From a virus, in the IMG/VR virus record IMGVR_UViG_3300010885_059862, positions 1-49,341 of that record: a stretch of DNA of 49,341 nucleotides; one strand, 5' to 3'. The notes below the pieces were generated by a model, which was given only the letters and a program-made list of their open reading frames with translations, did no database searches and was not told where the DNA came from. This document shows, piece after piece, positions 26,310 through 34,577 of this stretch. Numbering within the stretch: the stretch's first letter is position 1; each line of letters starts with the position of its first letter. The position numbers and the translations under genes are program-made.

Positions 26310-27080
26310 TTAACCTTGTGCGAAAAGTGGCTTACCTGGTGTAACTCCACCAACATTTTGTTTGCCTTTATCTTCTAATTCTTCTGGATTGTGTTTAAAC
26401 TCTGTTGGCTTACCGTCTACTTTAGGGCCTTTTACAATTGAACCAGCCTTCTTAGTAACTGGTACTGCTCCCTTGACTTCATGACCTTTATTTAAACCTG
26501 CTGCAAGCTTATCAACATCCTTAAGAGCATGTCCAAGTACTTCAGCTTCAACTGCCTCAGGCACAACTGGCTCTGCAACTTCTTCTCCAGCAACTTCACC
26601 TTCATCTTCTACAGCACTAGAAACTAATTTCTCTAAAGCCTCAACTGCACCTTTAAGATGAGCTAACACTGCTTCAAGTCCTTCTTCTTCACCCTTTTCA
26701 TGCTCTACTGTACCTTCTGGCTCATTTAAACCAGCAAACTCTAATTCGCCACCCTCATGTCCATCTTGACCTTCTTCCTCTTCCTCAGCTTCTTCAAGCT
26801 CCCAATTTTCTTGGGCTAAAACCTTATTATAAAGAACGTCAAACGGATTTGATGATTCTGATTTAACTGCTTTAGGAGCTGATTCCTCTGGAGTTACGTC
26901 TGCTTGTGACTTACCTTCAACTGGGGTTTCAACTGAGGCATTTGCTTCTGGTCCGGAATCTTTAATAAAATTCTTTGCATTTTCAGAACCCTCAAGCTCT
27001 CCTGTAATATCAGCGACTACATTGGAAGGCTTCTTGGTATCTTCGTTTAATACGGAGAGATATGATTTAATGAGTGACAT
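26310..27080 (-). CDS. acidic protein with putative capsid-targeting peptide, prohead-core-like, 256 aa
   Basis: N-terminal MSLIKSYLSVLNED has LNE-D, a candidate prohead protease site. Residues 85-190 are extremely Glu/Ala/Gly/Val-rich (AEEEEEGQ, GEVAGEEVAEPVV), like scaffold or core proteins. The C-terminal 35 residues are conserved-looking and basic to neutral (TEFKHNPEELEDKGKQNVGG). Visibly more G+C-rich than its neighbours. Likely a head core or internal protein, inferred from composition and the peptide. It ends just before the terminator. Confidence 0.6.
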   Translation of the reverse strand: MSLIKSYLSVLNEDTKKPSNVVADITGELEGSENAKNFIKDSGPEANASVETPVEGKSQADVTPEESAPKAVKSESSNPFDVLYNKVLAQENWELEEAEEEEEGQDGHEGGELEFAGLNEPEGTVEHEKGEEEGLEAVLAHLKGAVEALEKLVSSAVEDEGEVAGEEVAEPVVPEAVEAEVLGHALKDVDKLAAGLNKGHEVKGAVPVTKKAGSIVKGPKVDGKPTEFKHNPEELEDKGKQNVGGVTPGKPLFAQG

Positions 27081-27092
27081 ATGTTGTGAATA

Positions 27093-27100
27093 TATTTACC
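27093..27100 (-). promoter_or_regulatory. late-promoter-like box GGTAAATA
   Basis: GAGGTAAATATATTC lies 12 bases before the ATG at 27080. Same core as the boxes before sheath, tube and holin genes. Confidence 0.5.
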
Positions 27101-27134
27101 TCAATTGATGTCCAATTCAATTAAAATTTTACTA

Positions 27135-27920
27135 TCAAGCATCTTTTAATATTTGTTCTACTTCTTTATTTAGGTTCAAACATTCTATTAATTCATAATC
27201 ATTTTTACCATTTACCCATACTATATAATTCTTTTCAATTTCCATACCAGTATGTTTTTCTATAATATGCTGATAGAGACAAAGCTGTAAACTATATTTT
27301 ACAAATTCACAAGAAGGAAGATACTGAAAAGGTTCTAATAAAGTGTCTCCTCTAGAATTTTTCTTTTCAATAGCCTTGTTAGTTTTATAATCAAATATAA
27401 CTAGTTTTTTGGTTTTAGTATTATAAGAAAGATTATCTATAGTGCCACAAACACTAGCCTCTTCATCGCCTACTACAAATTCTGGCTTAACTAAAACATG
27501 ATCTTCTTTCCACCAATTATAAAAATTTAAAAAATTGGTAATAAGATGTGCTTGTTCTTTATAATAATCTTCTACTGTTCCTATATTATGATTTTCATTT
27601 AAGAAAACCTCTATAGCTTTTCTATCTATAGGTATTTGTCTACGTTGTAGATAATTTTCAGCAAATAAATGAAATTCCGAACCTTTGTGTGAAGAATAGT
27701 CTCTCTTGTAATCCCATTCTTGAAGAATATCTTCTATAAGAACACCTTTCTTATTAGCAACATGCTTAGCCATTTCGTCTCTCGGGAAAGGCTTTTCATA
27801 TTTTTTAAGAATCTTGGTTACTGAATACTTGGCAATCTTACCATTAATTCTATAACTATGATCTTTATCTACAAATAAAATATGATCAAAGGTCTTTTCT
27901 AGTTTAGCAAAATTTTCCAT
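27135..27920 (-). CDS. PD-(D/E)XK nuclease, RecB/Cas4-like
   Basis: 261 aa. Core motifs in order: KGSEFHLFAE (His/Glu region), VKPEFVVGD, GTIDNL (catalytic Asp near residue 160), VIFDYKTNK (D-Y-K, about 174-178) and SLQLCLYQHII (motif QxxxY). These are those of RecB-family exonucleases, including Cas4 and AddB C-terminal domains. No four-Cys iron-sulfur signature, so not a full Cas4. Its ATG overlaps the stop of the upstream AAA+ gene by one base (TAATG), so the pair is translationally coupled. Likely DNA end processing in recombination or repair. Confidence 0.75.
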   Translation of the reverse strand: MENFAKLEKTFDHILFVDKDHSYRINGKIAKYSVTKILKKYEKPFPRDEMAKHVANKKGVLIEDILQEWDYKRDYSSHKGSEFHLFAENYLQRRQIPIDRKAIEVFLNENHNIGTVEDYYKEQAHLITNFLNFYNWWKEDHVLVKPEFVVGDEEASVCGTIDNLSYNTKTKKLVIFDYKTNKAIEKKNSRGDTLLEPFQYLPSCEFVKYSLQLCLYQHIIEKHTGMEIEKNYIVWVNGKNDYELIECLNLNKEVEQILKDA

Positions 27921-29131
27921 TATCTAAATCCAATACGAGGCTCTTCTTCTTTCTTTTCTTCGTAGAAATTTACTTTGTCTTTTAAATTATAAATATCAGC
28001 GATAGACATTTTATCTTTGATTTCTGATTCTATCAATTTATCAGAATATTTCAAGGACTTTGCTAAATTTTTAGCATCTTCTATCTTTAAAAGATCAAAT
28101 TCATAATCTACGCGAAGACGACCTTTTCTTCTTAAAGCTTCATCAACTTCTTGTCTAGAGCAATTATAGGTCAATACAACTGCAGTTTTTAAAATATCAC
28201 TCATAATACCGTCTGACAGATTCAAAAGTGATGATACCGAAGAAGCCATTCCATTATCTTCTCTTTTTATAATAGCTTTTTCTGCATCTTCTAAAATAAG
28301 AACAGAATTAGGCTTTTGTAAAAGAACGGATAAACTATTTGGATCCGAAGTAAAGAACTCCAACATGCTTGTAGGGATATAGATAAAATCTCTATCTATT
28401 TGACCTGCTAAATACTTGATATAGGTAGTCTTACCCGTTCCAGGAGGTCCGTGAAACATATAAAGACCACTAGATTTTTCTGAAAGTCTTTCTTTAATAG
28501 TTTTATCTATTTCTACAAAGTCTTTTCCGTAATTTAGTGTCAAATCAACATTTTCTGGTATATCTACTGAAATGGGTTCAAAATCATATTCACCGTATTG
28601 ATTCTTAATAAAAAGATGAACTCTTCCTTTTGTAGGTTTATGAATAAATTCTATAAAATCTTTAAAAGGTACATCTAGAACATTAGAAGGAAATATAAAA
28701 CCTAAACTAAAAATCTGTGCTGGAGAATATTCTTTATCCTTTTCATTTTCAGACCATTCTAATGCTGGGCTAAAACCTGCAGATATAGTAAGATGCTCTT
28801 TTTCATCTGTTTGATTTTTAATAGTTAATCTTACAAAGACTTTTTTATAAGCAAACCAAAACGTACCACCTCTTAGACCTTTGATACTGTCTTTTTCTAA
28901 TAATTCTATCTTCCCAGTGGAAGTAAAATTCATCAATTTAGCATTTTTAAGTAAAAATAACAATATATCTCCTGTAAATTCTTCATCGGGGTAACAAAAA
29001 CTGGGAGCTACACTATAAGTGTTTTCTATATGCCTTCTTATAGGAAACTCATTGTCATTGACTAGATTATAATAAAGTTCGTCCTTATCTTTAGTCAATT
29101 TCATTACATTTTTGCTAGTTAAATTAAACAT
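27920..29131 (-). CDS. AAA+ ATPase, BCS1-like
   Basis: 403 aa from the ATG at 29131; an in-frame TTG at 29161 lies inside the likely promoter, so I prefer the ATG. Residues about 1-205 are an unknown domain (with TGDILLFLLKN). The C-terminal AAA+ domain has Walker A MFHGPPGTGKTT, Walker B SVLILEDAE, sensor TYNCS and the arginine pair RRKGRLRVDYEF of the BCS1 group. BCS1-type ATPases remodel or move folded proteins. Coupled to the downstream nuclease, which suggests a motor-nuclease pair; partner and substrate unknown. Confidence 0.75.
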   Translation of the reverse strand: MFNLTSKNVMKLTKDKDELYYNLVNDNEFPIRRHIENTYSVAPSFCYPDEEFTGDILLFLLKNAKLMNFTSTGKIELLEKDSIKGLRGGTFWFAYKKVFVRLTIKNQTDEKEHLTISAGFSPALEWSENEKDKEYSPAQIFSLGFIFPSNVLDVPFKDFIEFIHKPTKGRVHLFIKNQYGEYDFEPISVDIPENVDLTLNYGKDFVEIDKTIKERLSEKSSGLYMFHGPPGTGKTTYIKYLAGQIDRDFIYIPTSMLEFFTSDPNSLSVLLQKPNSVLILEDAEKAIIKREDNGMASSVSSLLNLSDGIMSDILKTAVVLTYNCSRQEVDEALRRKGRLRVDYEFDLLKIEDAKNLAKSLKYSDKLIESEIKDKMSIADIYNLKDKVNFYEEKKEEEPRIGFR

Positions 29132-29140
29132 ACTTCTATT

Positions 29141-29168
29141 AATATAGATCAAGTCAAACAACTATCAA
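29141..29168 (-). promoter_or_regulatory. sigma70-like promoter of the AAA+/nuclease pair
   Basis: TTGATA (29163-29168), 16-base spacer, TATATT (29141-29146). The -10 ends nine bases before the ATG at 29131, so the transcript would have almost no leader. Confidence 0.6.
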
Positions 29169-29169
29169 C

Positions 29170-29197
29170 TTGAAATCATATAAAAGACTTTTATAAT
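29170..29197 (+). promoter_or_regulatory. sigma70-like promoter of the HExxH gene
   Basis: TTGAAA (29170-29175), 16-base spacer, TATAAT (29192-29197). Back to back with the leftward promoter. A TAAGTATT box (29199-29206) follows just before the ATG at 29210, so early and late control may overlap here. Confidence 0.65.
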
Positions 29198-29209
29198 CTA
29201 AGTATTGTG

Positions 29210-29635
29210 ATGAAAAAGATAACCAAGAAAGAAATATCAATTATATATAAAAGATGTTTAAGTTTGGTTAAACGTAAACCGGCAGAATTTTTCTCATTAA
29301 AAAAGATGAGGGGTACGCATGGATTATGTAATTGGACAGACCTAGTATTTAATCCGAGCGGAGAATTGTTAGCCACAGCTTATCATGAATGTATACATTA
29401 TCTATTTCCCGATTGGAGTGAAACTCAGGTCCTTTATACAGAAAAAAGAGTTATCAACGGGGTATCACAGTTAGAAAATGCAGCTTTCTTAAAACATATT
29501 TCAGCTAAAATTTATAAATCCGAAATTCAAAAGAATTTTTTAGAGAAGATAGAAAAAAGATCCAAATACAGAAAACGTAAATATTTGAGTACCAAAAAGT
29601 TATCGAATAAAAAAAATACTTCAAAAACTAAGTGA
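29210..29635 (+). CDS. HExxH metallopeptidase-like protein, 141 aa
   Basis: TAYHECIHYLFPDWSE holds an HExxH zinc motif (HECIH) with an acidic residue 8-9 positions later (SETQV), like small SprT/minigluzincin proteins. The C-terminal 35 residues are very basic (KRSKYRKRKYLS and more Lys), suitable for DNA or RNA contact. I chose the ATG at 29210 over the in-frame GTG one codon earlier. No signal peptide, so cytoplasmic. Role unknown; SprT-like proteins act on DNA-bound proteins, but this is only a hint. Confidence 0.6.
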   Translation: MKKITKKEISIIYKRCLSLVKRKPAEFFSLKKMRGTHGLCNWTDLVFNPSGELLATAYHECIHYLFPDWSETQVLYTEKRVINGVSQLENAAFLKHISAKIYKSEIQKNFLEKIEKRSKYRKRKYLSTKKLSNKKNTSKTK

Positions 29636-29667
29636 TTATTATCTTAAATTATAGATAATCAATCACT
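29631..29667 (+). promoter_or_regulatory. long imperfect hairpin upstream of nrdB
   Basis: Arms 29631-29644 and 29653-29667 pair over 14 bp with one bulged G, around an AT-rich loop. The left arm includes the stop codon of the HExxH gene and there is no T run after the right arm. TAAATA follows at 29667-29672. It could slow read-through or protect nrdB mRNA. Confidence 0.6.
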
Positions 29668-29684
29668 AAATAGAAGACAAATAT

Positions 29685-30656
29685 ATGATATTCGATGAAC
29701 AAATTTCACGCAAACCTAACCTTTACCCTTGGACAGAAGAATTTATTGAAGCCATGCACAACGGCTTTTGGACGGATAAAGAATTTAATTTTAAATCAGA
29801 TATACAGCAATTTAAAGTAAATCTCAATGACCAGGAAAGAGAAATCATTATTCGTACCCTTTCAGCAATCGGTCAAATTGAAATAGCGGTAAAAACCTTT
29901 TGGGCTAAGCTCGGGGAAAATCTTCCTCATCCGTCATTAACCGATCTTGGTTATGTAATGGCAAATGTTGAGGTTATTCACAATAATGCTTATGAACGTC
30001 TAATTACAGTTTTAGGACTTGAAGATGTGTTTGAGAAAAATCTTAAACTCAATTGGATTGAAGGTCGGGTAAAATATCTTAGAAAATATACTCACAAATA
30101 TTACAAAGATTCAAAGAAGCAATATCTTTATGCTCTTATTCTTTTTACTCTCTTTGTAGAGAATGTTTCTCTCTTCAGTCAGTTCTACGTTATTAACTGG
30201 TTTGCAAGATTTAAAAATGTTCTCAAGGATACAGACCAACAAGTAAAGTATACTCGCAACGAAGAAAACATTCATGCTTTGGTTGGTATCAAGCTTATTA
30301 ATACGATTAGAAAAGAATATCCAGAATTATTTGATGAAGAATTAGAAGCAAAAATTGCTCACGAAGCAAAAGCAGCGTTTGAATCTGAGTCGGAAATTGT
30401 AGATTGGATGGTCAACGGTATTAAGGAAGAAAATCTTACAGCTCCTATTCTCAAAGAGTTTATTAAAAATCGTATTAATGAATCTCTCAAACAAATTAAA
30501 TTCAAAAAAGTATTTGATGTAGATAAGGAATTGTTAAAGAAGACTAAGTGGTTTGAAGAAGAACTTCTCGGTAATAATATGACCGACTTTTTCCACAGCA
30601 GACCAGTTGAGTACTCAAAAAAGAATCAATCTTTTGACGAATCAGACTTGTTTTAA
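29685..30656 (+). CDS. nrdB: ribonucleoside-diphosphate reductase, small subunit (class I)
   Basis: 323 aa radical-generating subunit. Metal ligands and radical site by family pattern: Glu66 (IEIAVKTFW), Glu96 and His99 with Tyr103 (VEVIHNNAY), Glu159 (LFVENVSLF), Glu194 and His197 (NEENIHALVG). The first ligand is Glu rather than the Asp of E. coli NrdB, while the tyrosine is kept. The C-terminal tail SFDESDLF fits the peptide that docks on NrdA. With nrdA 31 bases downstream it makes dNDPs for replication. Confidence 0.93.
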   Translation: MIFDEQISRKPNLYPWTEEFIEAMHNGFWTDKEFNFKSDIQQFKVNLNDQEREIIIRTLSAIGQIEIAVKTFWAKLGENLPHPSLTDLGYVMANVEVIHNNAYERLITVLGLEDVFEKNLKLNWIEGRVKYLRKYTHKYYKDSKKQYLYALILFTLFVENVSLFSQFYVINWFARFKNVLKDTDQQVKYTRNEENIHALVGIKLINTIRKEYPELFDEELEAKIAHEAKAAFESESEIVDWMVNGIKEENLTAPILKEFIKNRINESLKQIKFKKVFDVDKELLKKTKWFEEELLGNNMTDFFHSRPVEYSKKNQSFDESDLF

Positions 30657-30687
30657 TCTTAAAAAGAGATAAAATATAAAACAGGTT

Positions 30688-32361
30688 ATGACTACAGAAG
30701 CAACAAGCAACATTTATTGGCTAAACAAGGATTCAAGAAAATTTCTCCAGAGAGGTTATCTTTTAGAGGATGAAACGCCAGAACAAAGAATCCAAGATAT
30801 AGCAAAAGCTGCTCAAAAGATTTTAGTAGATTTTACAGGAGATACAAAGTTTGCAAAGAAATTTGAAGACTACATGCATAGAGGTTTTTATTCCCTAGCA
30901 TCTCCTATTTGGTCTAACTTTGGACGCAAACGTGGTTTACCCATTTCTTGCTTTGGTTCTCATATTCCAGATACTATGGAAGGTATCTTGGCTAAAGTTT
31001 CCGAAGTAGGAATGATGACAAAAGGCGGCGGAGGTACTTCAGCTTATTTCGGTGCTTTAAGAGGTAGAGGTGAACCCATTTCATCTGGTGGAGAATCTAC
31101 TGGCACTGTTCATTTCATGGAGCTTTTTGAAAGTCTTATGAGTGTCATTTCCCAAGGAAATGTTCGCCGTGGGTCTTTTGCGTCTTATCTACCTATTGAC
31201 CATAAGGACATAGAAGAATTCTTATCTATTCGCTCAGAAGGAAATAGTATTCAAAACCTTTCTATCGGTGTTACTATCACCGATGAGTGGATGAAATCAA
31301 TGATTGACGGAGATAAAGAAAAACGTAGAATTTGGGGTCTTGTTTTGAAGAAACGTTTTGAATCTGGATATCCTTATCTTTTCTTTACAGACAATGTAAA
31401 CAATCAAGCGCCTCAGGTCTACAAAGATACAAAGATGAAAATTAATCATTCTAATCTTTGTACAGAAATCATGCTTCCTAATAATGATGATGAATCATTT
31501 GTTTGTGACCTTTCTTCTATGAATTTAGAAAAATGGGAAGAATGGAAAGATACAGATGCTGTAGAAACAATGATTTATTTTCTAGATGCAGTCATGTCAG
31601 AATTTATTAGCAAAACAGAAGGTATGCCTTTTATGGATGCTCCTAGATATTTTGCAAAAAGACACAGAGCTTTGGGTCTCGGCATTCTTGGTTGGCATTC
31701 ACTTCTTCAATCTAAGATGATCGCATTTGAATCCATGGAAGCAAAACTTCTCAATACAACTATTTGGAAGACTATAAGAGAAAGAGCTGATAAAGCAACT
31801 AAAGATCTTTCCGAATTAATCGGTGAACCTATTTTATTGAAAGGTTATGGTCGCAGGAATACTACAACATTAGCGGTTGCTCCTACTACATCTAGTTCAT
31901 TTATTCTTGGTCAAGTATCTCCGAGTATTGAACCTTTGGAATCAAATTACTTTGTTAAAGATTTGGCAAAAGGTAAATTCACTTACAAAAACCCTTATCT
32001 TAAAACCCTCCTCAAGTCCAAAGATAAAAACGATGAGGATACTTGGAAAGATATTCTCACACATGGAGGATCAGTTCAACATCTTGATTTTCTTACTCAA
32101 GAAGAAAAAGATGTCTTTAAGACCTTTGCCGAAACTTCGCAGAAGGAAATTGTTATCCAGGCAGCTTCTAGACAAAAATATATTGATCAAGGTCAAAGCC
32201 TTAATCTCATGATTCCAGCAGGAACACCACCCAAAGCTGTAAATGAACTTATAATCTTTGCATGGGAAAATGGAATCAAGAGTCTCTATTATCAGAGAAG
32301 CTCCAATCCAGCCAAGGAACTAGCTCGCTCTATTATGACTTGTAAGAGTTGTGAGGCATAA
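30688..32361 (+). CDS. nrdA: ribonucleoside-diphosphate reductase, large subunit (class I), no ATP cone
   Basis: 557 aa, much shorter than E. coli NrdA (761 aa) because the N-terminal ATP-cone is missing, so activity would not be shut off by dATP at that site. Active residues are present: Cys88 (ISCFGSH), the NLCTEIMLP motif with N-x-C-x-E, and FVCDLSSMN with the second redox Cys; the C-terminal shuttle pair is CKSC. The radical-transfer Tyr pair appears in SLYYQRSS. Acts with NrdB. In-frame and complete. Confidence 0.93.
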   Translation: MTTEATSNIYWLNKDSRKFLQRGYLLEDETPEQRIQDIAKAAQKILVDFTGDTKFAKKFEDYMHRGFYSLASPIWSNFGRKRGLPISCFGSHIPDTMEGILAKVSEVGMMTKGGGGTSAYFGALRGRGEPISSGGESTGTVHFMELFESLMSVISQGNVRRGSFASYLPIDHKDIEEFLSIRSEGNSIQNLSIGVTITDEWMKSMIDGDKEKRRIWGLVLKKRFESGYPYLFFTDNVNNQAPQVYKDTKMKINHSNLCTEIMLPNNDDESFVCDLSSMNLEKWEEWKDTDAVETMIYFLDAVMSEFISKTEGMPFMDAPRYFAKRHRALGLGILGWHSLLQSKMIAFESMEAKLLNTTIWKTIRERADKATKDLSELIGEPILLKGYGRRNTTTLAVAPTTSSSFILGQVSPSIEPLESNYFVKDLAKGKFTYKNPYLKTLLKSKDKNDEDTWKDILTHGGSVQHLDFLTQEEKDVFKTFAETSQKEIVIQAASRQKYIDQGQSLNLMIPAGTPPKAVNELIIFAWENGIKSLYYQRSSNPAKELARSIMTCKSCEA

Positions 32362-32369
32362 ATAATTTT

Positions 32370-32582
32370 ATGAAATTTGATAGTTTAATAAATTTTCTAT
32401 TAGAAGAAGATAAACCTAAGCATCCTAAATCAGAAGCAGGTTATGTTGATCATACAGTAAAAGGTCAGCGATGTGATCAATGCACAATGTGGCGCCAACC
32501 TAATAAATGTTCAGCTGTTGAAGGATTTATTAAACCAAACGGTTGGTGTAAATGGTGGAAACAAAGCCACCGTAAATCATAG
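32370..32582 (+). CDS. four-cysteine HiPIP-like small protein with putative capsid-targeting peptide, 70 aa
   Basis: N-terminal MKFDSLINFLLEED has LEE-D, like the other targeting peptides here. The rest has Cys35, Cys38, Cys47 and Cys60 spaced C-x2-C-x8-C-x12-C, with CSAVEGFIKPNGWCKWW close to the C..V.G.....GWC..W signature of high-potential iron-sulfur proteins. Without the cofactor-binding barrel I cannot say whether it carries Fe-S or zinc. Starts 8 bases after nrdA; convergent with and overlapping the dCMP deaminase end by six bases. Confidence 0.7.
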   Translation: MKFDSLINFLLEEDKPKHPKSEAGYVDHTVKGQRCDQCTMWRQPNKCSAVEGFIKPNGWCKWWKQSHRKS

Positions 32583-32981
32583 ATTTACTACTTCAATTCC
32601 AAAATCTTTAGCTATCTCTGTAAATGAATACGAGGTACCTGTATCATAATGGTTTTTGTAAATTATTTTTTTGATACCATAAGCTGCTAAAGATTTTAAA
32701 CAATCATTGCAGCAAGAATGTGTAACTGCAGCCAAATAACATTCACCCGGTTTGACCATTCTAAGAGCATTGATCTCTGCATGAATAACCCTTTTGTGTT
32801 TTTCTTCTCGATTATTCCATTCTATTTCTACTCCAGCTGGTGCTCCATTATAGCCTAAACTAGCTACAGTATTATCTGTACGAAGTAAACAACATCCAAC
32901 TTTAGTTCGCGGATCTTCACTTCTTAATGAAGCAACCTCTGCAATTTTTAAAGCATACTCTTCCCAGGTTATTCTATTCAT
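32577..32981 (-). CDS. dCMP deaminase family protein
   Basis: 134 aa zinc deaminase. HAEINAL (His67, Glu69) gives the zinc ligand and the catalytic proton shuttle; SCCNDC supplies Cys91 and Cys94. The usual Pro of the PCxxC motif is Cys90 here, an oddity. SLRSEDPRTKVGCCL and GYNGAP match the family. Converts dCMP to dUMP, feeding thymidylate synthesis. Its start lies inside the end of the HNH gene (8-base overlap). Confidence 0.85.
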   Translation of the reverse strand: MNRITWEEYALKIAEVASLRSEDPRTKVGCCLLRTDNTVASLGYNGAPAGVEIEWNNREEKHKRVIHAEINALRMVKPGECYLAAVTHSCCNDCLKSLAAYGIKKIIYKNHYDTGTSYSFTEIAKDFGIEVVNL

Positions 32982-33564
32982 ATTTTAAGAAAATTTCCCA
33001 TTCTTGAATTTTATGTTTATTTTTAATATAAAAAGTAGTAGGCAAAGTCTTTGGTATTTGAGGTTGCCTGATTAATTTTAAACCAGCTTCGTGAGGCATT
33101 TTATCTGCCTTCCTAGCATTAACTTCTCTATGAACTAAAACACAATTAGTCCAATTAGTCTTGCCTCCTTTAGATCTAGGAATAACATGATCTATATTAC
33201 CTTCATTAGGAGTCAGTTTTTGGCCTGTATATTGGCAAATCCCTTCATCTCGTCTCCAAATAGCCTTAGAAGAAAATTTTGGTCTTTTCTGAGGAACTTT
33301 ATCAAATTCTGCTAAAATAATAATTTTAGGAATTTTTATATCGCCTCTCACGGTTTTAACGTAAGAGGCGTTTTCATCATAAGGTAAATTAATCCATTGA
33401 TCCCATTTATAAGGAATCATATTATTAGTGCCTTGAATATCGAGACCTGTAGCATCATTACAGAACATTGCAGCTAATGCTTCAGCTTGTGATTTGACAT
33501 GTATCGCTTGCCAATTACGATTTAAAACTAAAACAGTTTGTCTTTTCAAATATCCACAATTCAT
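32974..33564 (-). CDS. HNH endonuclease-like protein
   Basis: 196 aa from the ATG at 33564, which is one base after the phosphoribosyltransferase stop. N-terminal VLVLNRNWQAI starts a known phage/bacterial HNH subfamily. The HNH core is RRDEGICQYTGQKL, then NIDHVIPRSKGG and NARKAD. The second Cys of the usual CxxC knuckle is Thr. Could be a homing nuclease, but it is an ordinary operon member and may act in DNA metabolism. Confidence 0.75.
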   Translation of the reverse strand: MNCGYLKRQTVLVLNRNWQAIHVKSQAEALAAMFCNDATGLDIQGTNNMIPYKWDQWINLPYDENASYVKTVRGDIKIPKIIILAEFDKVPQKRPKFSSKAIWRRDEGICQYTGQKLTPNEGNIDHVIPRSKGGKTNWTNCVLVHREVNARKADKMPHEAGLKLIRQPQIPKTLPTTFYIKNKHKIQEWEIFLKYE

Positions 33565-33565
33565 A

Positions 33566-34087
33566 TTAATTCTTGAGAGTACCAATATAAGGTATATTTC
33601 TGTATAGTCCCTGATAATCTAATCCATAACCTACTACAAATTCTTCTCCAATTTCAAATCCATAATAATCAGGATCTATTGTATAAGGTCTTTCAATTTT
33701 TTTATTCAATAAAACGCATGTTTTAATAGATTTTGGATTCAATTCTTTTAATTGATTTTTTAACGTATAAAGAGTTAATCCAGAGTCTAAAATATCATCA
33801 ACGATTAAAACATTTTTATTATCACAATTTGGTAAATGTCCGTGAATATTAAGGGTTCCTGAACTTATTTTTTCTCCATTATAACTTGAGACTGTTATGG
33901 TATATAACTGAATTGGAACACTAATCTCTCTTATTAAATCCGCTGTAAATAAAATACTGCCAGCCATAAGACTGATAATAGTTAATGGTTCATTTATATA
34001 ATCTCGACTAATAGCTCTTCCTAAGGATTTAATTTTTGCTGAAAGAACAATTTTTGAAAATAATATGGTTTCTAAATCTTTATGCAT
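33566..34087 (-). CDS. hpt: hypoxanthine phosphoribosyltransferase-like protein
   Basis: 173 aa, near the usual bacterial Hpt length. The PRPP-binding motif VLIVDDILDSGLT (residues 93-105) is intact, and FEIGEEFVVGYGLDYQGLYR matches the purine-binding region of Hpt. GSILFTADLIRE is the N-terminal substrate part. Converts hypoxanthine or guanine plus PRPP to IMP or GMP. The adenylosuccinate synthetase further upstream would use the IMP. Start overlaps nothing; 11 bases after the next gene's stop. Confidence 0.85.
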   Translation of the reverse strand: MHKDLETILFSKIVLSAKIKSLGRAISRDYINEPLTIISLMAGSILFTADLIREISVPIQLYTITVSSYNGEKISSGTLNIHGHLPNCDNKNVLIVDDILDSGLTLYTLKNQLKELNPKSIKTCVLLNKKIERPYTIDPDYYGFEIGEEFVVGYGLDYQGLYRNIPYIGTLKN

Positions 34088-34098
34088 TTTATTAAATT

Positions 34099-34431
34099 TT
34101 AAATTTCATAATACACATCAATTTCTAAATGTGTATCTAATTCAAGTATTTTATTTTCTATCAATTTATCCAAAACGCACTTTGTTATTTCTCTTGAATT
34201 TATTTTGTTTATTCCATTTACATTAAATTTTAAATCATTTTTTAAAGTATTGAATGTAGTAAAATATTTCCCTCTCCTTTTTGTAGCTATTTTATAGATA
34301 ACCAAACGACATCCTTCTTCAATCATATTTTCTTTACTAGGATATTTTAATCTATAAAATATAGTTGCTAAGAAAGTTATAATATAACAAACCCCTACTA
34401 AAATTAAAAAATCTCTAATTAAAGGATTCAT
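34099..34431 (-). CDS. membrane-anchored hypothetical protein, 110 aa
   Basis: Starts at the ATG at 34431; the longer frame would run into the tRNA-Val gene. One N-terminal membrane helix (FLILVGVCYIITFLATIFY) and a cytoplasmic Lys/Asn/Ile-rich domain of about 80 residues with no known motif. It lies between tRNA-Val and hpt on the same strand. Confidence 0.6.
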   Translation of the reverse strand: MNPLIRDFLILVGVCYIITFLATIFYRLKYPSKENMIEEGCRLVIYKIATKRRGKYFTTFNTLKNDLKFNVNGINKINSREITKCVLDKLIENKILELDTHLEIDVYYEI

Positions 34432-34461
34432 AAAGACAAAGTCAACTGAGCTATGTTCTTG

Positions 34462-34537
34462 TGGTACACGATGAGGGATTCGAACCCCCGACATTTTCCG
34501 TGTAAAGGAAACGCTACTACCGCTGAGCTAATCGTGC
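34462..34537 (-). tRNA. tRNA-Val(UAC)
   Basis: Cloverleaf visible on the minus strand: acceptor GCACGAT/ATCGTGT with a G-U end pair, anticodon stem TTTCC/GGAAA, loop TTTACAC with anticodon UAC, T-loop TTCGAAT. Discriminator A and CCA are encoded. Confidence 0.9.
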
Positions 34538-34548
34538 ATATCATAGTT

Positions 34549-34577
34549 ATATTAATACATCAGAAAGAAAAGTTCAA
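34549..34577 (-). promoter_or_regulatory. sigma70-like promoter of tRNA-Val
   Basis: TTGAAC (34572-34577), 17-base spacer, TAATAT (34549-34554), 11 bases before the tRNA 5' end. Spacer ends in GTAT as in the tRNA-Pro promoter. Confidence 0.6.

Noticed and set aside
27135-27920. Cas4 or other CRISPR-associated gene
   Set aside because: No four-Cys iron-sulfur ligands and no CRISPR array (regularly spaced direct repeats) anywhere in the window.
34432-34494. N-terminal extension of the 110-aa membrane protein
   Set aside because: The extension is translation of the tRNA-Val gene; the ATG at 34431 lies just outside it.
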